A DNA stretch of 64,000 bases from Lunularia cruciata (lineage: Eukaryota; Streptophyta; Marchantiopsida; Lunulariales; Lunulariaceae): the NCBI GenBank assembly GCA_948567375.1, contig OX419755.1, positions 62,383,945 to 62,447,944 on the forward strand, given 5' to 3'. This document shows, one piece after another, positions 21,067 to 34,609 of the stretch. Below the pieces are notes generated by a model. That model was not told the origin of the DNA and made no database searches. It saw only the letters and a program-made list of their open reading frames with translations. A program made the translations under genes and the position numbers. Numbering within the stretch: position 1 is the first letter of the stretch; each line of letters starts with the position of its first letter.

Positions 21067-24000
21067 AAGAGTAAATAGATTGATCAGTATTTATAGAAAG
21101 AGTTTCTGGTATAGATTTCTAGAGGATAAAAAGTAATTTATGGAGGAGTATGAAAGGATTAAAAAGCTGAGTTTGACGGAAAATTTGGGTATATTCAAGT
21201 TGTATGGGTAGAGTATAGTGTACGTTTCTCATGTTAGTTTTCGGAGATTGCGGGGTGAACTAGATTTAATTTGATTTGATTAATTTGATACCGAGGTGTG
21301 CATCATCTTATGTGGTAGGTTAGGCGAGTTTTTGATTAACAAAAATGATGAAATGGTTTTTAATCCATTTCAAACAGTATGCAACTCGATTTTAGGGTGT
21401 GTAATATATATTTTGGGAAATGATGGTATTTTTAGAAATTGAAAATTTGAACTTCTTGATCACTGATCCAAAAAGCTTTTACTGACAATCATGTTGGGAC
21501 CCTAATTCTTTACCTTTTTCCTGGTGATAGCAGAGAGTAACTTGTTGTTGCGAATATGAGACTGTGCCAGGGCGGTGATTCATCTTTAACGGTCACCAAA
21601 TTACCTCATAAGAGATAGATTGTTAGAATGATTCTCTCGTGGGTCATCACATATGTGTGTTGGGTTACACGAAGGCAGGACCGAGACTAGAGTGGATCAT
21701 TTTAGTAAAATGAAAGGATCTATTTCATAATTTTTTAAATATATTTAAATTTTATAAATGTGTTATGAATAATATAAATTTATGGTTTAAGAAAATTTTT
21801 ATTGAATTTATCACAAGACCGGATACAGGAAAATTATAAATTAAGGCGGATTGTTTTAATGAAATGAAAAGATACATTCAAAAATCTTGTAAATATATTA
21901 TAAATTATTATCATTTTTGGTTTAAGTAAATTTATTCTCACTCAATAGACATTAAGGATTACTTGGTCATCTTGAAAACTACGGGACATGTAGAGATTTA
22001 GGGAAAAGTTTCATGCATACAGTATACTCAGGATCCGGCTGATAAGAATGATTTTGTATAGACGTAGCATGGACGTATGTTAGAATGGAAAAGGAAATGG
22101 TCTCGATCGGGACAAGAAGGTGAAGTGGTCCCATCATCATAAGAATAGATCAACCCAACACTCATAGCTGTATCAGTACACGGAGGGAACCAATCGATGC
22201 CTTGGCATACATCTCCAAGGCATATATCATCGGATTTGAATAACCGAAGCTGAAAGATTGCGATTTGCTATCCGTGTTCCAATATTTATGGTTTCTATCT
22301 GCACTCTAGAATCTAGAATCCCGCGGTAAAACTATTAAAGCGCCCCCCCGTTGAGATTCTTCATGAAGAGATCCCAATGAATACAAGAAGTTGAGAGGGC
22401 CCATTTCAATAAAATAGAATATTACGAGAAAGTTTGGTGATGTGGTGTACGACTAAACTTTTCAACTTTGTGAAACCATTCAGTGGAAAGTGGACTATAA
22501 TCATTCCGGAACTGGTTCGAGAAGGTTTCAGCAACAAAGATAGAACAGTGAAAAGTGCGACGACTGTTGGATCTATTTGAGTATCTAGTTTCTTCGAAAG
22601 AAAATCGATTTCAACGATTGAAATGTCTACAGAGATTCATGCATAAAATTCCAAAATATAGATACGTACCTTTAGTACAGACGGGGCAATGGACATTGTA
22701 TCGTCCACGTGCCACTGTATAATCGTTTGGTCTTTCGCGTTGGGCCGATGCTGAGACACCAACCTTCTCTCGAGCGACTCCAGACTTCTCGTCCATCCTT
22801 CGCAAGAAATGATTCTTGCCTTCTCCCCTCAACCTACTGTAGACAAATCTGAGAAATTAACATCACAAAAGAGAAAAGAAACATAGATCCACGTTCATAC
22901 CCGGGTTATTCTCAAAAGAATTCGATCAACAATCAAATACAGCTAGCTTAGTATAGAAATACAATAGGAGTAGGTCATATGGTAAATGATACTTTACTTT
23001 TGTATTTGATAATTCTTCTTGAATGCCGCCAATTATCTTCATGATCCCCCAGCTGGTTTAAGATTTCAGATTATTGGGTTTGTCTTCTGAATTGATGATC
23101 CTCGTTGCGCAGGAGCACGAACGAAATATTTGCAAACGTTGAACACTTGGGTCTGAAATTACAGTGGTGAAGCAGTACTCGCATCGATTTTGCGCTTCGC
23201 CATATATGGATGTCTCTCTTTTCCCTGTCAATGAAGAGAAACCAAAAATCTGTAAGAGTCGAGAGTTTCAGATCAAAATTGACGTGTAGTCAAGTTACCT
23301 TCACAGACATAGAATGGAATAATTATTCTTTGCAATTGACATTGAATAATATATATGTAATTCGATTTCATTCTTACATGTATAATTTATATATGTATAA
23401 TTCTTATTTTATAATATGTATATCTTCCTTGGGGATGACGGCCCGACCTACCTCGTGACGTAGTTCTGGGGATGTCTGTATAACAGTGATTCAAAGTAAA
23501 AGTATATGTTTAAGTTTCGAAAATATCGGTTAGAATTCTTTCCTTTTTATCGTACGAAAAAGTAGGCTATGAAACGCTTATCAGCTCAGGATATCTCGAG
23601 GATTATTGTCAAATGCATCAGATTGTGGCTATGAACCAGACTTTCATTGCATAACTTGCACCAATTTCTAAAGAGCTGATGTATATAAACACGAAAGAAA
23701 GAAAAAGAAAAAGAACCATAAGTTCTTCAATATCTCTGGGCCAAATCAACCCCAGGTTAAACTAACACCTGATTTGATCTTGACTTTATATTTTAGTCTC
23801 CAACTGATCTACATCAAACACACTCTAGATTACTTTCCGCAATATACCAGGTCCACGCCTGTTTTAAAGTGTTAAACTCGTTCTCTTGAAAAGAAGCTTG
23901 TGGCTGAGGAAACCGGTCCCGCCCTTGATTAGACTATCTAGAGGTCAACCCAGGCATGATCATCTGTTTAACAGCCTAGTGGAGACCAGACTCGCTCTTG

Positions 24001-27000
24001 CTATGAGGACAACTGACAGGGGAGAATATTCGTATGTAGGCTCCATGAAGTTTTCAAATCGATCCTCTACCGTATATATCCCTCTCCTCATGCAGCCAGT
24101 TGTGCGTGGAAGTTGAGGGCTCGTTAAAGTCAAGGCATGGCCAGCAGTCGTATCCTTCTCGGGCTGATCATAGCACAGAAAGGCAGGGGACGGAAGGGGC
24201 CTCTAGTAAATATCTTGCGAACGCAGAACGTGTTTCTAGGCAGATCGTGGCTACTGAGTAACAATACTGTAGTGAAATCTGGGAGGACGACAGTTTATTG
24301 GCTTTGAAGTGACATAAATGGTTGGTATCCCTTAGTTGTCGATTTGTCCGGTGCATTGATTGGCTAGTGTTGTGGGAGTTGATGAGTTGCTGCTACTCTG
24401 GATCTCAAAGATGTAGGCACCTTCTCGCTCGAACCAGTTTTCAGATGAATGATCTATTGTCAGTTTTGCATGTTACAGTTTTCTAAACATCTATGAACTT
24501 TGGATCGATTTGACTCCTATACAAATGCTAGCTTCAATTTAGCCCCATGTATAATTTAGGTCGAAAGATCGATCCAAACCATGATAAGAAAGCAAGATAG
24601 GTACAAATGCTTTCAAGATGAAGGATTGCTTGTTGTAGTGTAATTAAGCACTTTGCTCCCAATTATCAATTAAGAAACTAAATATGAAGAGTTTGCCTGT
24701 AAGTGGATGCGTCATTTTTGTTTTAGCTCGCCTTCAAAAGCTCTGAAAATTAGAGAAAGCTGTCAGATACTTACTAGAGAACTTTAAACTAAAGTAAGTT
24801 CAACTTGCAGGCCAAAATAAGAGATAAGAAATAATATGTACAAAATAAAATATTAAATGGTCTTAAAGGTGAACAAGACAAATTAGGGGGACAGTCAAAG
24901 CAGACCAACAATAACCAGTCAACAAAGTGAATCCAGTTAAAGGCTTTAGAAGAATTTAGAGTGCAGTTTATCCAGGGTATCAGTGGGCCTAAGGCTGTGC
25001 AAAATTGCCTGCAAGTTTTTGCTCATCCATTTAGCTAACTGCCATGGGTACAGGAAAGTACGTGTGAACTCTAGTTCAGAAAATTCTTACGGTTGATCTG
25101 AGTTCACCACAAAGTCTGTGTTCTAATCAACGCGTTGGGTACAGCATCTTTCACGTTGATTGTTGTTGTTCTGCACTGGGTTTGGCCCTCTTCTTTTTCT
25201 TCGGGCCTTGCGCTCGGTACACTCTTTTTGCAGTTCTGTTGCCTTGTATTCCTTTTCCCATTTCGTTCTACTTCTCTACTTGGCTCGGTTTCTGTTGTCA
25301 GCTAGGACGGCTGGAGAGGTCGTCTCCACCGATTCCCTCGGCAATAATGGAACAGAGAGACGTCGATGACGCACGCGGTCGTCGACTGTAATCTGACGGT
25401 AGTGGGAGGATAAACGCTGTAGGTTGTAAAGCGTAATCGTGCAACATGACGGGAACGAATAAATGAATGAGAGAGAGTCGGGTGACAGTGCCACCATAGA
25501 AAGACAGGTTGAATTCAATAACCCTCATTATGATGGCCTTTCCTTTATGAATTCCACCATCATTTCGTTTCTGCTCATGTATATCCGCCCAGACAAACGA
25601 GACCCAGTGGGTAAAAGTTGCATGTCCTCCCCATCCTTCTTCTTTCAATGGTGTGTTTTTCGTTTTCGAGACACTTCAGCAGAAAACCGAAATAGAATAT
25701 GAATCACAGAAATCGAGAAGACAAATCCGCTGAGAAAAAGACACTGAAGCAGAAGAACTTAAGACAAAATGAAAATCTCATCTTAAGAAGAGTTGACTGA
25801 AATCAATAGAAGATAAAACCAACAAGAAATCATAATTAAAGTTTATTATGGCCTAACAAATCCAGCTCATGATTCGTTTATTGATAAGAACCAGCTAAAA
25901 TCCAAATCTAAACACTACAAGTCACATGGATATTCCAGAAAACATATAAAAGAGTTTATCATAAATCGTCAATCAAAGTAGTGAAGGTTAGACTTAAGGT
26001 CCCTTGGGCTCGGATGTGATCACTACATTTATATGGGAGGTATCTAAACTAGAACAATTCTCATCATTTCGTTAACATTTAATTTTATATAAGAAATATG
26101 TATTTATTTTCATCATTATTCTCAAGTTAACGATAACAGATAGAGTCTATATGCTTTATCATTATCATTGACTAAAATTATTCTTTGGTTTAAGAAGTTA
26201 TCACTTTAAAAAGTCACATCACACGAGTATATTGTTGCAAAAGGAACTGTAAACATAACGTATGTTACCCATAGATAATAATAAACAAGATGTCAGGTAT
26301 AAACCGTTATTTTTATTAGTCAGACGATTCCTAAAATTTAATTTTATTAAAAATGTTATTATCTTGACTGAAATCTTACACAAGAAGGATTAATTGATTT
26401 ATAAATTAAATCAAGAAATACAAAAAATACCATTGTAAAACTTAACGCCAGCAAATCTTTCACCTCTTATTGTGAGATAACATTCATTCAAGCATCACAT
26501 TGCAAACTCCAACTTACTAGAAACCCCATAAAATAGACATCAGCAAAGGAGCACATACACAATTAGAGTTATAACTTAAAATTTAACAAGATTGCTACAA
26601 TACTTACATAATTCTTTGTTTTCATGTATAATGAAATTATTTTTTACATAAAATATATCAATATTTAAGTAGCTCTACAATAATGTCCTCTGCTTTTAAA
26701 CTCCTGAATAAATACATCCAAATATTTATGTATTGCATACATACAAATAATGTTTATTGCATCTATATATAAGGCTTTGGCATCTTGTCACAAAAAGGAT
26801 AATGTAAATAGAAGTTGGAATTACTAGAAAGATAATAGGAGTGAAGAATTGAACATCTTATCAAGAATAAATGGTCTTAACAATAACTAAAAAGGTGGTC
26901 CATGGAACCTAATACTAGCTTGGAGTTGTTGAAGGTAAATTGTGGTTGAAAGTAGAGAATCTTTGTAAATATCTTGCACATTCACAACTGCAAACAAATT

Positions 27001-29487
27001 TTCTATAAGATATAATGTATACATTAAAGTTTTGTTTTTCTTTTATTTATCATTAGATAATAACAAGCAAAGGATTTGGGCAATTGAGAGCGAAGAATTT
27101 GGAGCAAATGCTACTCCAAACTCTCAAATTTCACATAAGTATTGGTCATACTCTTAGAAGACCATGATAATTTAACTTCTTTCAAATTAAGCTCTACTTT
27201 GAATGTCAAAATGTGAAAGTAGAGCTTAGGCAATTAGAAATACATCCAATGTGCCAAACAATCTTAGCATATTTTTATTTTTGTAGATTAAACTCTTTAG
27301 TCTTGTAATAATAAAAGTGCTCACATGTAGCATCTTGAAGTATGGAATCCTTCTAAAGATTTCTAAAGTTGTTAAAGATAACCATTTTCTTAGCAAAAAT
27401 TTCATCAACTTCATGTTCATTACATTCCATATATATGATTATTAGTACAAAATTTTTAATTTAGGTCAAAATAAAGGATGTGTTGGGAATTTAAATGTTT
27501 CAATGCAAAAATATGACAGATATGGTGAGGAAAATTAAATTGAAATATACAAAGCAATAACTTTTAGAATGGGAAAGTAACAATCCAATTAGTTCAAAAA
27601 TGTAAAAACAAAAGATATGAGAAGGTTATAATAAGAAAATATAAATTTATAAAAAATTATAAGAGAGAAAATATATAATTATAATTAGCATATAATGACA
27701 TAATTTTCACAATAAGCACATTTAGCTTTAGCTTCTTGTAAGGAAGAACAAAATATTATGAACTTATAGATCATAACAATAACAAGGAAATAAAACTTGT
27801 AGTTCAATGTTTAGAGCTAATGTAGGTAAATTAACAAATGGAATAAAAGAATACTAGTTGATGTAATACAGCTTCAAAATATTATATCTATTAAGGAAGG
27901 GTTGATAAATATAGTTTCTCTATTTAATTGGTGCAGCAAGTAGTTTATATGGCAAACTTTGCACCTAGTCTTTGAGCTTTCACACAAGTACATGATGCAT
28001 TTATTTTTAAACACTATTGGATAGTAGTGAGTCCAAGGAGAAGTACCACACACTAAAATTGAATATTCCTTTTGCTGAAGGCCATTTTGCACATATCCCT
28101 TTTTCTAAAAAGTTGGCTTCATTAAATTCATGTACAAATAATATATTTGAGACTAATGAAAATCATTCTTCATTATTTATTCTCCTTTTCTGCGTTAGTT
28201 AATGAAAAAAAAGACCATGTGTCCATTTTCAGAGTAATAGCATAAGTACCTCCAAGGTAGTATTATACTTGGTAGAATCTTTTACATAAGCTCCATCAAG
28301 ATCTTGTACAAAGTTCTTCTAATTCATATGGAGACAATATATATATATAAAAGAACACAAGATACATGTACTAACATGTATACTTTGGGATGAAAGTGTA
28401 TTCTAATTGGAATCCTGAATCAAAATACAGACCCTTAGATAAGTATCTCAAAATATATATTCATAAACTCTTGTAAAATATCATCTTGAATTTCATGTTC
28501 TCGTCACATGTTTGTCTTCATCTTTTATTGATCTAGTCTTGAATTACTACAAATAATAATATCTTATCCTTTGTAGCATCAATATTTACTCTTTGAAAGA
28601 CTCTATTATAAACAAAAGCTTGTTTACAGTCAGCTTCTAAGGTTCAATAGCTTCCTATCCCTTAAGAATGATGGATGGTTAGGATGGATAAATGGAGGAT
28701 TGGAATGTTTTATATCCTTGTAATGCAAGGAGGTATTGGTTGTTTATGTGTCAATATAATTAAGCCATAGAGTGGTGTTGGTTGGGTCTCATATTTGGTC
28801 TCAAGGTTTGATCTTAATGGGAATATGGCACACTTATTATCACTTGATAACTTACAATAGAACAACCGCATACAAAAAATGAAGGATGGGAAGATCACAT
28901 CAAGCCGTAAAAGGGAGAGATGAAAAAGGTAAAATGAGGCTAAGCCCCAATAGAGTCTATATGAGAAATCTGCCACATTGCACCTAAGATATCTGAGCTA
29001 TGCAATTCATGTGGTCCACAAACTTGAGCATCCAAAGAAGTATCACCTAGTACCTAGTGTGATAACTTACAATGCGATTATTCTAATGTATGTGAATCTG
29101 AAGCAGTATTTAAACAATGAGATTCAGAGTATTTTGATGTACTTGAATCTGATGCAGTATTTATACAAGACATACGTGTGATGTATAAATTGAGACTTGC
29201 ATAAGTTGCAAAGTTATATATTTTCTTACAAACAAATTATTGTAAATCAATACTGATATCATAACTAATATATGTAAAATTAGAGTTGAATTTTGGTTAA
29301 CACATTAGTACATGAAAAATATAAATAGCTTTAATAATTCAAGCATATTCATCCAATGTCTACTATTCATCCCTTGATTGTTATTACTAGTCCATGTAAA
29401 ATGAGAAAGGTGATTGCATAGAAATGCAGTCTATGTAAAATTATATTTCCACTTTGGTTAAAAATTATATACATACAAGATATAAAT
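21067..29487. other. Mostly AT-rich DNA without recognised genes
   Basis: Composition shifts between moderate (22.5-25.7 kb) and strongly AT-rich (21.7-21.95 kb and 25.8-29.5 kb). ORFs are short and overlapping in several frames without family motifs, for example the pair at 25160-25391. No transposon structure was identified by eye, although old unrecognisable elements are likely. Confidence 0.45.
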
Positions 29488-29540
29488 GGGAATTTTCATA
29501 TATGGCAATTTAAAAATTTAATTTGCAAAAATGGGCAGAT
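29488..29540 (+). repeat. Left terminal inverted repeat of the MULE
   Basis: It starts GGGAATTTTCATATATGGC and contains ATTTGCAAAAATGGGCAGA. The partner is at about 31727-31779 in inverted orientation. Pairing is strong for the first 14 bp and weaker further in. Confidence 0.7.
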
Positions 29541-29596
29541 GACCTATTAAAAAATATCCATGACCCAACACATCACACTGTGCACATTTCTATAAA

Positions 29597-31560
29597 CTAT
29601 TCAGGTTGCTCCACACAACAAGGAGTCTTGGCATAGTGATTGTGTCCGCATTTCTTGCAGACCACAATGTGTACTCGCTTGAGCTTACCTTCTACTGCAA
29701 TCGGTATATCTTCAACGCCTTCAATTTCACCAACAAGAGGCAACGCATGTGCTTGTGGCGCTTGTGGCATGTCGTGTGCATCTTGCTGCAAGCATTGAAT
29801 GCAACCTACCATTGCATTTTGTTGGTTGCATGTTGCTTTTTTGTGGCCCTTAATTCCACATTGGGCACATGTATATTGGTCATCCGTGCTAACTTTGTAC
29901 CTTGATTGTAGCCTTTTTGATTTTGGCCTGCTGACCTTTTGTGTAATGTTGGGTGGTTTGGATGCACCATCAGAGGGAAGGTCATTACACAAAATCTGCA
30001 TCATTGATGTACCATAAGTGGATTGCAAAGCAATTATTAGGTAAGAGCTTGCCATAAAAGATGTTGATGCAAGCTCCACGTAGGCAATTGCACCAGCAAA
30101 ATGCACGCAAGGGAAGTGATATTCTTCAAAAGCTTTACAACTATAGGTTTGGGACTCAAAATCCATAACATTTTTGCTTCTATTGGTTGGGTGTATTACC
30201 TCAAAACCAAGAAGCAAGAACTGTACCACTTGATATTGGTGGCTCTTGAATTTCAGTTCATTGTAACTTCGCATCATGGATTCTTGAATGGTTGTATCAA
30301 CTTGTGCATACAAGCTTTGCCTCCAAAACATTAGCTCTGCAACTTGGGATACCCATCCACTGAAAAAATTCAGATATAAGCCATTGCGCAGCTTTTCAAG
30401 GCAAGAGTTAGTGCTCTCGGTCAAATTGGACATCACCATGCTATATCGCATAACTGGAAAGTGTGATGTTGCACACTTTGTGATGTTGCAACCAATCAAG
30501 TAGTTGGCCACGAGTGGATTTTCCAAGCGGATGACTTGCTTTGCTACTTCATGCTCACGTATCGTTAGTGCCTTTGTTGCCATCCATAATTTGCGCTTAA
30601 ACATTGACTTAAATCTTGCATTCACGTTCTTTTGAAGGTGGTATGTACAAAATGATTCGTGTGATTCTGGTAGGACAATAAATTGCGCATTATGCAAGCC
30701 CTTTTCATGATCATGCATGAGAATGATGCTCGGCTGCCCAACCTCAAGAATTGAAGCTCTCAATTTTTGAAGAAAAAACACCTAGTTTGCTTCATTCTTG
30801 ATAGGTGCAATGCAAGTGCAAAGTGGAACAATATGGCCTTTGCCATCATGAGCGTATGAAAACATCATCACACCTCCATATCTTGAGCGTAAGTTGCATG
30901 CAACTACAATGACCATTGGTTGGCAGTAACAAAATGCCAATTTTTACGATTGAGGACATAGAAATAACCGCTCTGTAGCACTCTTTACATTTCTCTCAAA
31001 TGCCCATATTTTTTCAGTGAATTAAAAAAAAAACCCTCTAGCAACATGAAGAAGTGGTCATTTTCCAAACCATTATTTGTCTTGCACTGATTTAGAGCTC
31101 TCCATGCCATAGAGTAAGTGACAGTCTGCACGTGCTGAGCACAAACTTTTGCATGCACATCAGCCGGCGTGAACAATTTATAGTGCACCAACAAAGGCTC
31201 TACCAAAGCCGACAAAGTTGAGATAGAAGTGCGAGGTGCCATGGTGCAAAATGTAGAATGCACGAGGTTCAATTTACAAAAATGTATGAGGCAATCCTTA
31301 TGTCTGTATGCTATCACACTAAAGTCGCAAGCCTGCCCTGATCTTGCCCTTGATGTAGCCTTGACCGAGGGGCAGCAAACATCAAACCTATCCGGTTTGC
31401 TGCACTCCACGTAAAAGGGAAGTTGTTGCGTGCTGCATATTTGGCAAAGCCTGGAGCGCAATTCATCCATTGTGTCAGACAATTCAAAAGCGTCAAATAC
31501 ATTAAAGGCATTGAGATTCTGAGTTCTACAAGAGAGATAGAGATAACGAACTATCAGCAA
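29597..31560 (-). pseudogene. MULE transposase, inactivated
   Basis: Two large minus-strand ORFs (31560-30985 and 30781-29597) and the gap between them form one coding unit of the MuDR/FAR1-like transposase family, which excises and inserts MULE DNA. The N-terminal part has a MuDR-type region (FTPADVHAKVCAQHVQTVTY). The gap encodes CNLRSRYGGVMMFSYAHDGKG with valine where the first catalytic aspartate of DDE enzymes is expected (IVVACNL), plus frame loss near 30960 and a TAG at about 30782-30784 where relatives carry tryptophan. Then come MHDHEKGLHNA with the second aspartate region and HLQKNV. A SWIM zinc finger (SCKAFEEYHFPCVHFAGAI) and a CCHC knuckle (CAQCGIKGHKKATC) close the protein. The broken frame and lost catalytic residue make it non-functional. 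Confidence 0.85.
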
Positions 31561-31726
31561 ACTCGCCCTTGTTTGCTGATAAAACTTTGAAATGAACCTC
31601 TTGACATTCTGAGTTCTACAGGAGAACTATAGAGAGCAGAGCGCAATGAAAATTGGAGCAGGTGGCTGTGAGCCAACTCACACAGTTTTGCAAATAAAAC
31701 TCTGAAATGAGCCCATTTCTACAAAT

Positions 31727-31779
31727 AAAATCAGGAATCTACACATTTTTGCGAATAATCTTAACATATGAAAATTCCC
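31727..31779 (-). repeat. Right terminal inverted repeat of the MULE
   Basis: It ends CATATGAAAATTCCC, the exact inverted partner of the left terminus, followed at once by the TATAAAT flank. A second copy of the inner motif (ATTTCTACAAATAAAATC and TTTTGCAAATAAAACTC) occurs just inside, so the subterminal region is internally repetitive. Confidence 0.7.
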
Positions 31780-33072
31780 TATAAATGACTTTATTACTTC
31801 AACTGAATTTCATCCAACCGTATCGTATCATCCATTGCAAAAAGCCGTACAATTTCTCTCCAGACTAACCATAAGAACTACCGAATAGGTAGATCGCTCA
31901 AAAACATCGATAAAAGTAAAAATATGTATATTAATCTTCTCACGGTATAAACTGCGCAGCGATAGCAATGCAGGCCGTAACGGAGTACGTGACACTTTCC
32001 GTTTAATAATACTCCGTCACGGGTTACCGATACGAGTGCTTACGAGTGGGACGACAGAACGAAAGGTGGGACCGAGTGATGGTTAACTGTGGGCCCTCTC
32101 TCTTTCAAATCTATGCGTCGAGCCACAAAAACCGTGTCATTGTGGAGAATGGAATATTTTGTCTGATTTCGCAACCGTCACAAGCGGAAGATGGGCATGT
32201 GAACCCTTGGAACACAGAAGGTATTTGTGTCGATCTTGTTAATAGTGCTCCAGATGACATGTGCCGAGTACTGCAGCTACAGAAGATTGCCCTTCTCCTC
32301 ATTCTTGAGACTGCACCAGCTTTATCGAGCCATTTATAAAAGGTAATCAAGCTTTACAAATTTCAATTCCAATTCAAATTTATGAATTCTCTTTTGAGCT
32401 AGAGAGCGAAGAAGATCAGCACATTTTTACGTTTGTCCGAATTGCTCTTTTTTTCATACTATTTGGTTAATTCTCTGCCGTGCAAGCTTCTAAGAAATGA
32501 AGGAAAATCTTTCATTCTAAATGTTGTTATAAAATTGAAAGTAAATAGATTAGTAAACTACAAGAATAGATTTGATTCAATCTTAAGTATGAACGTCAGG
32601 AATTTAAAGGAAATCATAGAAAATTATCCTATTAAATCTCTAGCTTTAAAAATTGAAAAAATTTACATAGTAGTCCGGTTCTTCATATGTATATTTAATG
32701 ACTGCATTGTCTAGATTTTCTTTGACCTTACAAGAGAATATACTTTTTTTTCTTTCTAGTTGCACTAGTTTGCTTTGATGCATCACAATTTTTCCTCTTT
32801 TATTTGTATTTTTTCTTGCTTGCCTTACTTAACTGAAAGATTTTCTTCTAGTAGCTTAATTGTAGATATCATGCATATATACATTGATGTATAGCAATGT
32901 TACACATCGCTATACATCCACACATCCGAGGCAGATCTTGCCTCTTTTCTTTCCCCCTTTCCTGGGATGTGCTAAGTCCTCTCAGGTTTTTCATTGCTTC
33001 TCTATTACTTCCTTTGCTTTTCCTTTTTGAGTTGTCCCGTCTCTTCTCATGCATAATTGATGTCCCCCTTCA
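31780..33072. other. Intergenic stretch, no gene recognised
   Basis: A GC-richer island at about 31930-32340 holds a 97-codon plus-strand ORF (32046-32339) with no recognised family; the rest is AT-rich. The island stands out from its surroundings and could be a relic exon, but nothing in it supports a function. Confidence 0.4.
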
Positions 33073-33738
33073 GCCCCTTCTTGTTCCCCTTTCCCACCTT
33101 TGGATTAACATTATGTTCCACCTTTCGTTCTTGCTCGCTCTACTTTACTCTCTGAGCTTTTGGACCCAATTTCTGTGGTACATGACCTGTTCTTTCCTTG
33201 TGACTTTGGATTCGCTCCCTACTTTGTCTTTGGATGTGAAACTACTTGCTCCTTTCCATTCCTTCTAACTCGGTTCCTTACAATTTCTTTGGTGATTTCA
33301 CGCATTTAGTTTACCACCTTCTTCATTAATTTGCATCATTGAGTAGTTTGGTTAGTTTTTAGTTGATTTTGAGATACTAATGTTTGTTTCCTTTCAGGCT
33401 TTAACCGCCCATTCCTGTTCCACTTTCCCCTCTTTGGATTACTTTTATGATCCACCTTTTGGTCTTGCTTGCTCTACTTTACTCTATGAACTTTTGGCCC
33501 CAATTTTTGTGGTAGATGACCTGCTCTTTCCCTATGACTTTGGATTTGCTCCCTACTTTGTCTTTGGATGTAAAACTACTTGCTCCTTCCCATGCCTTCT
33601 AACTCAGTTCCTTACTATTTCTTTGGTGATTTCACAAAGTTAGATTACCACCTTCTCCATTAATTTGCATAATTGAGTAGTTTGGCTAGTTTTCAGTTGA
33701 TTTTGATACTAATGTTTGTTTCCTTTCAGGCTTTAACC
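33073..33738 (+). repeat. Tandem duplication, about 333-bp unit, pyrimidine-rich
   Basis: Two diverged copies (about 33073-33406 and 33407-33738) align along their length, for example TTGCTCGCTCTACTTTACTCT against TTGCTTGCTCTACTTTACTC, and both end TTTCCTTTCAGGCTTTAACC. The strand is C/T-rich, and each unit end resembles a splice acceptor. Divergence of roughly a tenth suggests an old duplication. Long open frames here reflect composition rather than coding. Confidence 0.8.
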
Positions 33739-34609
33739 AGTTATGTCTTGAGCCCTTTACTTTCTCTTGCTCACGATTGCATATTCTTCCTTTGGATGCT
33801 GATTTATCTGCATTGCACAATTATCTACTTATTATTGTTATTGCCCTTTGTTTGGATTTTAAGCTTCACACATTACAACTTTTCCCTTCTCCTGAGTGGC
33901 ACCATTGGAAGCAACAAAGTTTGACTTGGCACTCATGAGTTTTTGAGCAGAAACTTGGTACAAAGGAGTATTGACAATTGCTCAGCTACTTTGGCACTAT
34001 GTGACGCATTGATGAAGTCGTAGGTGTTTTTGTGGAGGTTTACTATGGCTACTTTTTGCTTCCCTTTGCTGTTTAGTGTCTCAAGACTCAAGCACCCATA
34101 GCGCTTGCTGTGACATACTTTTATATGCTATCCTTTTATGCTTCACTCTTGCTACCTTGTTACACTTCAATCCGTTTTTGCAGCCACACCATCCCATAAC
34201 TCTTGTATTGTTCCACTCCTCCATTCCCCACCTAATTCTCTCCCTAGTATTTTTCCTTTTCTCTTTGACTGATTCTTGGTTTGACCTCTTGTGTCTATAG
34301 TGTTCCTACCCGACTCCAGCCCACATGATTAATCTTTATTGTTCATGCACTACTTATTGGCGGGCTCTTACATAATGTTTCATCTTTCTTGCAATTGTTT
34401 GCATAGATGCTCTTGGTTTCACATTGTTTACTAGTCCGTTGGCCATCTTTTATTCTTAATTTGTTTCAATTATACCTTTGCTGCAAGTTACATTTGATGC
34501 ATTCTACCTTAGGATTTAACACTACTCTAGCATTGTGAATCATGTACATATTGCTGATCAATTATTTTCATTTCATGAGTTGGATAACCTATTCCTATGA
34601 TGGCTTTTG

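Larger units (their letters stand above)
29488..31779 (-). mobile_element. Mutator-like element (MULE)
   Basis: The ends form an imperfect terminal inverted repeat: the left end begins GGGAATTTTCATAT and the reverse complement of the right end begins with the same 14 bases; both continue into TTGCAAAAATG-like and TCGCAAAAATG-like motifs. The 7-mer TATAAAT flanks both ends directly (29481-29487 and 31780-31786); MULEs usually make 8-11-bp duplications, so this one is short or slightly eroded. The 2.29-kb interior is filled by transposase-derived sequence on the minus strand, which agrees with the structural call. Confidence 0.8.

Noticed and set aside
25160-25391. Two overlapping hydrophobic plus-strand ORFs
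   Set aside because: They are frame-shifted versions of one T-rich stretch with no signal of selection or homology.
18000-29487. CRISPR arrays, bacterial operons or rRNA genes
   Set aside because: No regularly spaced direct repeats with unique spacers, no Shine-Dalgarno-linked gene strings and no rRNA core sequences were seen; the introns mark the window as eukaryotic.
29606-30503. Plus-strand ORFs over the MULE
   Set aside because: They are antisense shadows of the transposase, which has recognisable catalytic and zinc-finger motifs on the minus strand.
32897-33924. Hydrophobic plus-strand ORFs that look like membrane proteins
   Set aside because: The Phe/Leu/Ser-rich translations arise from pyrimidine-rich tandem repeats; the copies do not keep one common frame as coding repeats would.
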